Shown one piece after another: positions 55,522 through 64,000 of a stretch of 64,000 nt of DNA. Under the pieces are notes generated by a model, which searched no databases, was not told the DNA's origin, and saw only the letters and a program-made list of their open reading frames with translations. Origin of the DNA: Callaeas wilsoni (Eukaryota; Chordata; Aves; Passeriformes; Callaeidae). The stretch lies in assembly GCA_013398955.1 (NCBI GenBank), contig VWPU01002962.1, positions 41,110 through 105,109 on the forward strand. The letters run 5' to 3'. Numbering within the stretch: the stretch's first letter is position 1; every line of letters begins with the position of its first letter. Made by a program: the position numbers and the translations under genes.

Positions 55522-57972
55522 CATAAGTAACTTCTAAGATGCATTTTTTCTTTTTTCCCCCCCACCTCGTTGTTGTGTGTGTGATAATTTCAGTCACGCA
55601 TGCAGCCGTTCAGTCACAGAACATACCACTACAGCTACTTGTGGTTTTGCCACTGAAACACAATGTAGAGTTTCAGCTGAGATAGTGAAATCTATGAATT
55701 TATAGTTTTTCACGTTGCCTGACTGCACTGATTCTGATCACTTGGAGGCATCAGACTTTGGCCATGTCACCTAAGAGTTTGCCACTCAAAACCACCAGTT
55801 TTGTGGTTTCCCATCTGACATATCTGTGTTATCCCATACCTTGGGAGAGAGGGAAATTGAGGACCATTACTGCTCACATGCCCACTGGAGTATGTGGAGC
55901 TCAGCAGGATTTGGGAGGGGTGTTGCACTGCAGCATCACACCAGAGTTTTCTCATCCAGAGCTAGAGTCTGTTCCTGCTCACAGACAGGCTCCTCTCACT
56001 GTCGTTTGGGTTTAGATCAAGGATTTAGCCCAGCTTCTATGAAGTTAATGAACACAAGTTAAAGTGAGCTAGGGCAAATTAATTTATGCACTGTTGGGAG
56101 GGGTGAAGGAGGGAGGAGTTATGCTATCTGTAACAGGAAAAAAGGAAATGGAAAAAATCTAAGGGAAAATTTGAATTTTGTTGTTCTATAACCCACTTCT
56201 GAAAAGTGATGCTGTGCATAGTGGAAATCTCCAAACATGCAAACCTGTCGTGTTGTGCCAGCCTGGGGTGACTGCTGGTACATGAACCCAAGTTTAGAAA
56301 TATTTTGGATTTTCTTGAAATGTTAAAACAAGACTTAGGTTGATGAAGTCATTTACTTGTGCTCTGAGTGATTAGGTAATACTTGTTGATGGAGGAGAGT
56401 ATAGAGGCAAGTTTCCCTCAGAGCTATCAGTTCCTTAGAGTTAACGGTGAAGAGTTTTCCACACGTCTCCCAGAATAACGTAAGCTTTCACTTGTATTAG
56501 GTTCTGTGCTACTTAATACAATAATGCTCCATAAAAGTAAACATGGCACAGATACCTTCTGTTAATATTTGCTCTTGTCTGAAGAAATAGAATTTACTGG
56601 TTATAAATGTATTGGAGACACCTTATCTTTTCAAAGCCATGCAAAAATATAAAAGGCTAGGGTGTGCACCATTTACTAACAAAAGAGAAACCACCTTAAT
56701 GTTTGGAGAGGATGTTGTATTTTTATCTAGTAGTTCAGGCATGAGATTACTTAAAACATCTAAGATAAAGCATTCCTTTAAAAAGAATAAAACATTGTAT
56801 ACACCTAAATTTGTACCAGAGCTAGTTTTGACAGCAAGGTAATATACTTCTGAAGCAGCCTGCCATATATCTGCTTATTAATGTTTGTATTGATGTCTTG
56901 TAAACAGTGTAGGAATCAAATGCTTTAATCCAGGATTACTGCAGTTAAATGTGTAGTCATCCTGATTTTTTCCCCTTCAGGGCTGAGTGCAAATGAGAGA
57001 TGGTACGTACAGAGCTACTTTCTGTTTTTCTGTTATGCATACATGGAGTCGCCTTCCTTTTTCATGCATTAGTTTTGTTTGCAACTGCACAGCACTGTTT
57101 TGTGTGAAGTGTTTTGATGCAGATGTGTTTTGTGCCACAAACTTGTGGCAAATGTACTCCAAATTCAAGGTACAACCATTGCTTTCTCTGTATTCTTCCC
57201 TTCTCAAATCTTATTTAGTACAGTGATCGAGTAAGAAAGACATTTCTTTTTAATTTTTGTATCTTTTCTAACTGGCCAGTATAGGTACATTTAAAGGGAA
57301 CACTTCCTATCAAACTAGTGTTTTCTAAAGATATGCAGTTTTAAATTATATTTCTCCGTTTGTTTTTTAGCCAAAAGTGATTTCTCTCTCCTATTTCTTA
57401 AGCTAGTCCATTACATAAAAAGAAAATAAGATTTATTTTACCAGCCATGATTTTCATGTATGAGGGATTTTAAGTCTGTACTGGAATAGTTCAAATTGGA
57501 TTTTGTGTATTGCATTGAACTCTGGCACCTGAAGCACATATAAAATTCCTTCTTCTTGAAACCTTGGTAGGTGTGTGGGAGAAATAGGAAGGTAGCTATG
57601 CAGCTCTACATATGCCTGGACTATATTGTACAAAAACATGCTAGGTCCTTGGCACAAGTAAATGCTTCTTCTGTTACTACCCTATTTATTTCTGATCATT
57701 CCAACTGAAATCCTGATGTGACTAGCTTCTACTCAAGGATTTGTATTGGGAAAGAAAATGAAAACAAAACAAAGTAAAAAAAAATAGTTTCTGTATGTGC
57801 AGAAGTCAAGAAATTCAAAGCAGAACTTGGGCTGCACTGTTTCTCATTTACATTGAATATGCTACATCTTTGTGGCACCAAATTAACACTGCATACAGCA
57901 GTACAAAAACACTTTAGAACATCAAGTATGGCTACTGAGAAAAACGTCACTTTGAATTTTTCAGAGAAAATG

Positions 57973-58008
57973 CTCCTTGGATGAGCTCTGACTAGCTCAT
58001 CCAAGGAG
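57973..58008. repeat. Perfect 15-bp inverted repeat, 6-nt loop
   Basis: CTCCTTGGATGAGCT (57973-57987) and AGCTCATCCAAGGAG (57994-58008) are exact reverse complements around CTGACT. Located in the 3' flank of TLE4 with no recognised element around it. Confidence 0.95.
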
Positions 58009-60429
58009 GTGCTCTCACATGGTATCTGGGTGGGCAGTTGCCTTCAGTACTGGACAGCTTTTCTGATACCAATGTTTTGCAGTGACCACAATGGTGTTGA
58101 AGAGAGTTGAGCAATTTGGGTTTGATGTGCAGCCAGTCAGTTCTGCCATATATTTACACGAGACTCCCCTTCCCAGACATAGCAGGAGATGAATCCTGGA
58201 CTAGTGTGCTGTAGAAGATCATCTCTGACAAGCTCTTAAATAATGCACCTGCCACGTCTGCTTTTGAACCAAGAGTTACTGAACATAGCCCTTGAGATTT
58301 CACATTTCTTCCAGTATTTGGACTACAGCATTTCCACTGCACAGCAAGAAATTTTTATGTCAAAACCAATAAATGTTCTTACTCTTACCAAATGATTTTC
58401 TGTCCCAGTTACAAGGAAACAGTATTATAGTGTCTTTTTTTATTATTAAAAATGGTGTAGTCTGACATTTACAACGTGTCCATAAACCTGCCATGGAGTG
58501 CAAAGAAGCTCTTCTGTGGGGTCACTTTGACTCACATGGTTATGTTCTAAAACATTGCAGAAATAAATTTTTTCTTGTTTTGGGAGGGATTAACCTATGG
58601 TATCATATGCAGAGTGTACAGATTAAGGGGAGGGACTGTCTACTGGTTACTTCTGCATCTGTGGTTTGGACTTAGCTGATTACCCGAGAATGCTAAAATG
58701 CATCTGAAGGGTAAAATCAGTAAGTACAAATATTTAAGGATTTTTAAAAAAATTCTGCTGTTCTACAGTAATTATATTGACCCAAACTGTCTTTTAATGT
58801 CATATCAAGGTAAGCATCTGTATTACACCTTCTTTTCATATTCAAATAAAAGAAGGGGTGGAGGAATTTTAAGCTAATCTTTACCTTTCAATCAAATCTG
58901 TCTTTAAAAAGCACCCCAATGCTAGTACTTGAAGAAGTAATTTTCTTGGGTTTATTGTCATTATTCTTGAAGAATTTTATAAGAAATGTGCTGTAGCACA
59001 ATCCACAGTAATGCCATAAATGAGAATAGGTGATACAGCTGCTATTAGAAGTTAGGGTTTAGAGAATGCTGTTAACATGGGGGGGAAAAAAGTTTGATTT
59101 GGTGGTCAAAGGTGTTACCTCATTCCCTGAGCAAAAGCAATATGGAATTTTAGCTGCATGTTTTAATGCACTGTCTGTCCAGTATGGCTTAGGGGTTCAA
59201 CTTCAAGGGGTTTCAGCAATTCTGTCTTGATTTTTTTTACTGTAATTTAGGACACATTTGATGAAAAAATGGTAATTAAGGACAATTCTGGTCCCAGGAC
59301 CATGGGCAAGAGGTGGTATGTGGAATGGGTTGCTCTGCTGATTCCAGCCTGTGCTCTGTGCTGCCTGACATCTAGTGAAATGATTTGCATGAGCCCTGTG
59401 TAAAGTGTTTTTATGTTCTTCTTCACGAAAGGCATTATCTAAAGGCTAGCTATCCATTATTTTGAAAAATTTGTCACAGCTGTATTGAAATATAGGGAGG
59501 CATTTTCTGTTGGGAAAAGAACAAGGAGGACCTCTGGGGAATCAAGCATTTCAACTCCTTATCAAGCACTGTAAATGTGCAAATGAGGCAGTCACACTGC
59601 TGTGTTATAAACTGTCAGTCTTCTGCTAGAGTGGGGAGAAAAAACCCTAAAATATATGATACAAAGATAATAGACTATCTTGTGTTTCAGCATGGCTTTA
59701 AGGTATTAGGTATGAAGTCCAATTTGCACTCATTTTAGAATAAATAAGCATGAATCCTCTTGTGATGTTAATGATGGTGTGTCTGGCCACCTAACAAAAA
59801 ATAGCGGCTGAAAGAATGAGAATAGTTACCAGGCTTTCTTGTCTCCAACACATGAAGCACTATTATAGAAAAAGAAATCTGCTCATTTTATAACCTCATA
59901 TGAGCAGCGATGTTAATATTTCAATGAAAATGTTTTTTCTAAAGCTATGTTAATGTCATCCTCCCATTTACCTATGCACACGTCTTTGCCTGAATAAAAA
60001 AATTCCCACCTCCATTTCAAATTAACTTATTTCATCCAAGCTTTTAAGAATAATTAGAATAGCTTCTCTATGTCATACCACTTTTAGGGTTTCTTGCAGG
60101 TTGTGTGTGACTCCAATGATATTTTCTCACTTTTTCCTCCCCCACTGAGAACCTTCCTGAAGCTGGTGTTCAGTGCTCCAAAGATGCTCTTGCTTGTGGC
60201 TTGGTCTTGCTCTCAGAGGTTGCTCAGTGAATGGGAATGGGAGGCATTCACAGGATTTTGCTGGCTGTAACAACTGCTGTGACAGCTGTTACAGATTCAC
60301 TTATGCCTCCTCCTTTCTCTGAGCAGTCTTAAATAAAGGGATGCAGTAGGAGCAGTCCTCTGTGCAGCTGACCCTTCTGCTTTACCAAGTTTCACAAGTG
60401 CTCATCATCTGGAAATGACAGAGGAGGAG

Positions 60430-60900
60430 AAGCAGCTAGGAGTCCTAGGTAGGCTCAATGTGCCAGTGGGAGACAGCCATGAAAAAGACAAATGTGATGT
60501 TGGATGTGTCTGGAGAGGCATTTGCTGCAGAAGTAGGGAAGTATTGTTGCCATTATAAAAGGCACTGGTGAGACCTTGCCTAGGATAGTGAGTACGAACC
60601 TGGTAATCTGTGTTCAAAAATCTTAATTGAAGATGGGACTGATACGGAGAAGCGTGTGCCCTACTGGGCAGACTGGAAAAACAAGAGGATGGAAAATGTG
60701 TCATGTAAGGAAAGCCTATGTCCTTTTAATCTTTCAGGGTGGTGGACCAAGAGCAGATACAAATGGTATCTAAAAATACTTTAAATGTCTATTCAGGGTG
60801 ATAGTATTACAACTGAAAGATGAATCTAGCACAAAAAAAAAACAAGTGAAGAAAACAGTGTAACCTGGAATTAAAGAGGCTCTCTTAAGAGCGGGCTACC
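60430..60900 (+). mobile_element. Ancient CR1-like LINE remnant
   Basis: Diverged match to the middle of CR1 ORF2: AGGAGTCCTAGGTAGGCTCA, CATTATAAAAGGCACTGGTG, AGACCTTGCCTAGGATAGTG and TTCAGGGTGGTGGACCAAGA follow the element's order. Substitutions are many, so boundaries are approximate. Confidence 0.65.
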
Positions 60901-62849
60901 CTGCAGTGGCCTTCCAATACAGAGATGGCCAAGAAAAAGCAGATTGCTTTTAAGACAGAGCATGACACATTTATGAAGATGAGAGTGTTATTGTGGGATA
61001 TTGGCGTCCATAGCTCATGGGTCTCTTCCCGTCCTTCTTACATGCTTGATCTGTGTGTAAAAAGAATGTGTAATCATAATGGAATGAAGAGGTGTTTATT
61101 TTGGAAAGAAGTTTGGTGGGTGAAGAGAGTGAGAAAGAAGGGCTGTCAAACAGAAAACATGCAATTTGGAATGTTTCTGTGCAGCTGAAAAATGAACAGT
61201 TCTCCCTAGGTCTATTTATTATGACACTGCTTCTCTGAAAACAATAGTAGAAAAGAAAACTGCACATAATGCAAGCATAACAATGCAGTGTGCTCCAGCC
61301 TACTTAGACTCACTGGTTTGTAGTCCATCAGCCCAGACAGATGATCTGGTTTCTCTTATAAGTCAAAAGTGTTTGGATTTTGAGCTTGGAGTTTCAGCAG
61401 ATGCTTTTCCTCCACATCTGTTACTGGTCATGTCCATAGCACTTGGGTTCAGTGGAGTGTCCCAGACTGCAGCTGTGCGGACTGATAGCTGTAAGCTGCT
61501 CAGAATAACCTCAAGGGAGGAAGATGATCTTGGCTACACAGGAGGGAGGCAAGATAATTACAGCTCGGCGTAGTCAGTCATACTGACTGCTACTGTGCAC
61601 TGCTGTGAGAGATGTGGCTTGAGGACAAGGATTGCAGAGGGTTCCTTCACTTACCGTGTCAGGAAGCATAGGGGAAAATGGTATTAAAAAACATAGTGTT
61701 CCATGTGAGACATGGGCAGGCTTCTCCCATCAGGCTGAATTTTACTAGCCTTGGCCTCTAGACCAGGCATTTATTTTCTTAATACCTAGTAAAAGGAAAA
61801 TTTCTGATCCTGAGACAAGTGTTTGTATACTTCATTCTGGGCATGTCTGCAGCTGGAAGAATGTGAACATGGATGTACAGGCTTGATGGATCACCATGGG
61901 AGTTATTTCATATCAAGTACCTTAATTTCTTTTAATTTTTTTCCACTTTTCCCCCCCCTTTTCAAACATAGTATTTTCTGAAGCTGGATTTCAGTCCATC
62001 AGAGAAATCAGTGTTGACCACGCTGCATAGCTTTTCAAAGAACTTGTTTAATATATCAATGTGCAATTTTAACAAGGAGTGTTAAGTGTGAGGAGACTGT
62101 GAACTGAGTTTTCCCTGGCTTCATGTCAGTTTCAAGCAGGAAGGAAAAAAGTCTGATGCAATAAAAGTTAGGTACCTAGAATGGTACTCAACTGGAATGT
62201 AGCAGGTTGGTAAAGGAACACATAGAAGAAATGCAACAAATGGCTGGCTGAATTCTGGCTGCAGAAAACTCTGACAAGGCTGACTGTACCTGTCATGTTA
62301 AAAAAACCCAAACAAAGCCTCAGCAATTCAAAAGACAATTTTCTGTTTTCCTGCACTTTGAATTCATCTTGATTATCATCTGTTTCCCAAGCCCCTTGTT
62401 CACATTGTAGAAGTAAGGTTTCTTGAGAAGAAAGGACATTAAATTATCATGGAGCATTTAGGTTGTCTTGTTATCCTTTACTGAAATACGGAGCCGCCTT
62501 GGTGGCACTGAAATACTTGAGACTTACGGAGCATACTTCTTTCCTGTCTGGCAGTCCTAATTGTCTGGGTACAGAGGGACTCTAACTTCAGGACATAACT
62601 GTGTGGTTTTCATATGATCTGGTGATCTTTTCTCTCTGCATCTCTCCTGTAGTTTTATGACTTACAGGGGCATTCCCATGACTGTGGTAATAGCATGAGA
62701 GGCAAGGAAATCTGTCTTCACCGTAAAGCATCTAAAATACCTAAAAATAGAGTAGGTTGTAAAATGGGAGCAATTTTGAGTCCTTGCAACTGTTTTTTCT
62801 CAGACACCTCCTCATCATCTAATATGTGCCCTTTCTCTGAGCTATAATG
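60901..62849. other. Intergenic, nothing recognised
   Basis: Unique sequence between two CR1 remnants. A 96-codon frame (61283-61573) has no recognisable domain and is not called. A C-rich run occurs at about 61950-61958. Confidence 0.65.
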
Positions 62850-63245
62850 CTGTATCCAGCTCTTGAGTCCTCAGCACAGGAAGAACATCAACCTGTTGGA
62901 GTAAGTCCAGAGGAGGCCACCAAGATGATTAGAGGGATTGAGCAACTCTCCTATGAGGACTAAGAGAATCAGGTTTATTCAGCCTTGAAAGGAGAAGACT
63001 GAGGAGATCATATAGCAGCCTTCCAGTACCTGAAGGCAACCTGCAAGAAAGATGGAGAGAAACTCTTTACAAGAGCATGTGGTGACAGGAAAAGGGCTTC
63101 AAACTGAAAGAGGGTAGGTTTAGGTTAGATATTTGGAAAACATCCTTTACCATAAGGGTGCTGAGGCATGCACTGGCACAGATTGCCCACAGAAGTTGTG
63201 GATGTCCCATCCCTGGAAATGTTTAAGCCTTGGAAGAGTGGCCAC
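62850..63245 (+). mobile_element. CR1 LINE fragment lacking its 3' tail
   Basis: Old, non-coding CR1 ORF2 C-terminal region: AGTCCTCAGCACAGGAAGAA, then AGAGGAGGCCACCAAGATGA, GCAGCCTTCCAGTACCTGAA, GAAAGAGGGTAGGTTTAGGT and GATGTCCCATCCCTGGAAAT. The match stops after the TGTTTAAGCC part; the usual 3' end and octamers are missing. Confidence 0.85.
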
Positions 63246-63342
63246 ATTACAACACCCTACGCATGCAAGGATAACTGAGGTTCTTGTTAATAGACCCCTT
63301 GGGGCAGAGTAGCATGAGACAACACTGAATAACTAGTGCTTT

Positions 63343-63361
63343 GAGAGAGAGAGAGAGAGAG
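63343..63361. repeat. (GA)n microsatellite
   Basis: About nine GA units, followed by GGAGGGAAA. Confidence 0.93.
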
Positions 63362-63501
63362 GGAGGGAAATAGATAGAGCAGGTTTATTTTAGAACAATT
63401 TGGTTGCAAATGAAAGGAAGTATGTAGCCATTTTGGTTATTATCTATAGAAATACAACAACACAAAAAGTAGAAAGATATCACATAAGAAAATAAATGAG
63501 C

Positions 63502-63564
63502 AAAAGAAAGAAAGGAAGAAAGGAAAAAAGGAAGAAAGAAGAAAAGAAAGGAAGAAAGAAAAAG
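63502..63564. repeat. 63-nt uninterrupted purine tract
   Basis: Only A and G, mostly AAAG and GGAA units, between two C bases. It lies about 145 bp upstream of the LTR start at 63711. Confidence 0.95.
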
Positions 63565-63710
63565 CAAAAGGATAAGAGTAGATCACGGACAGGAAAGATA
63601 TCACCACCTGTGGATCCAGGGATGAGACTTGATTGTTGCAAATCAGATGACCTTTGGTCGAAGTGATGGTCGCAGTCTAGATCTGTTGGGGGTGGAGGAC
63701 GCCCATATGA

Positions 63711-64000
63711 TGTGTTGTACTGGTTTGGCATGGCCTGGTTTTTGGTAGCAGGGGAGGCACAAAGGTGGCTCCTGTGAGAAGCTGCTGGAAGCTTCCTCAT
63801 GTCCAGCAGAGCCCGTGGCTGATGGGTCTGAAGATGGACATGCTGCTGGCCAAACCTGGGCCAGTGAGAGAGGCTGGTAATGCCTCTGTGATGGCATGTT
63901 TAAGGAGAAAATCAAGATGAAAGTCACAGGTTTTGCTTCTGGTCAGAGAAGTGGAGGAGGTGAGAATATGTGGAAGAAAAACAACATGGACACACCAAGG
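63711..64000 (+). mobile_element. Endogenous-retrovirus LTR, 5' part, runs off the window
   Basis: From about TGTGTTGTACTGG onward the sequence follows an LTR type common in bird genomes: GTTTTTGGTAGCAGGGGAGG, CCTGTGAGAAGCTGCTGGAA, CATGTCCAGCAGAGCC, CCTCTGTGATGGCATGTTTA, and near the end GAGGTGAGAATATGTGGAAG and CACACCAAGG. I recognise it from memory as an avian LTR; the subfamily is not certain. No internal region is visible because the window ends. The 5' boundary is inferred from the TG. Confidence 0.6.

Larger units (their letters stand above)
54383..60429. other. 3' flank of TLE4, no gene recognised
   Basis: AT-rich sequence; part of it up to about 55,540 may be extended 3'UTR. Further hexamers occur at 56786-56791 and near 58366. 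Apart from the hairpin at 57973-58008 and an imperfect inverted repeat at 60265-60294, I see no repeat family, RNA gene or domain-bearing frame on either strand. Confidence 0.7.

Noticed and set aside
60411..64000. A second gene downstream of TLE4
   Set aside because: All longer frames fall in CR1 or LTR sequence or lack domains and codon-level signal. The region downstream of TLE4 is, as far as I know, gene-poor in other vertebrates.

Overview
The window is intron-rich, AT-leaning vertebrate nuclear DNA. It carries the 3' three-quarters of one gene, the Groucho-family transcriptional co-repressor TLE4, on the + strand, plus about 10 kb of downstream flank. Fourteen coding exons (11950-53927) splice in phase into 1,935 nt, which is 644 codons plus/including the stop in frame (645 triplets with the stop). 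They match TLE4 rather than TLE1/2/3 by family-diagnostic stretches such as [27 protein letters not shown] and [19 protein letters not shown]. The first coding exons (the N-terminal Q tetramerisation domain, about 129 residues judging from the usual ~773-residue length) lie upstream of base 1.

The organism is a bird. Interspersed repeats are CR1 LINEs with the typical octamer 3' ends, and a compact LTR of avian ERV type is present. A short SINE at 48133-48263 joins a tRNA-Ile-like head to a CR1 tail; SINEs of that build are, to my knowledge, described from passerines, so a passerine is the best guess. In birds with known maps, the human 9q21 block holding TLE4 lies on the Z chromosome, so Z linkage is likely but is inference.

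Layout: 1-11949 is intron upstream of the first visible exon, with a CR1 copy on the minus strand (5044-6485), a solo LTR (8820-9120) and an ATT microsatellite. 11950-12572 holds the Gly/Pro-rich (GP) exon and a 17-nt micro-exon. 12573-41747 is one 29-kb intron with the only strong candidates for regulatory DNA: an RFX/X-box palindrome at 20795-20825, paired E-boxes in an inverted repeat at 21842-21894, and a TCF/LEF-motif pair with a long TAATTA hairpin at 35855-36199. It also contains a minisatellite, a CR1, a MIR-like relic and a microsatellite. 41748-45351 holds the CcN and SP exons. 48397-53927 holds the seven-bladed WD40 propeller. The 3'UTR follows, with at least two AATAAA signals. 54.4-64 kb is gene-free flank with older CR1 pieces, a 15-bp perfect hairpin, purine tracts and the start of an LTR that runs off the end.

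I saw no second protein-coding gene, no functional tRNA or rRNA gene, and no CRISPR or operon-like system. The most notable items are the SINE and its possible LINE partner in the same window, a possible frame-breaking 22-nt neural-type micro-exon at 14865-14886, a tandem (NAGNAG) splice acceptor, and several non-random inverted repeats. All motif and family calls come from reading the sequence and from memory; no searches were run.
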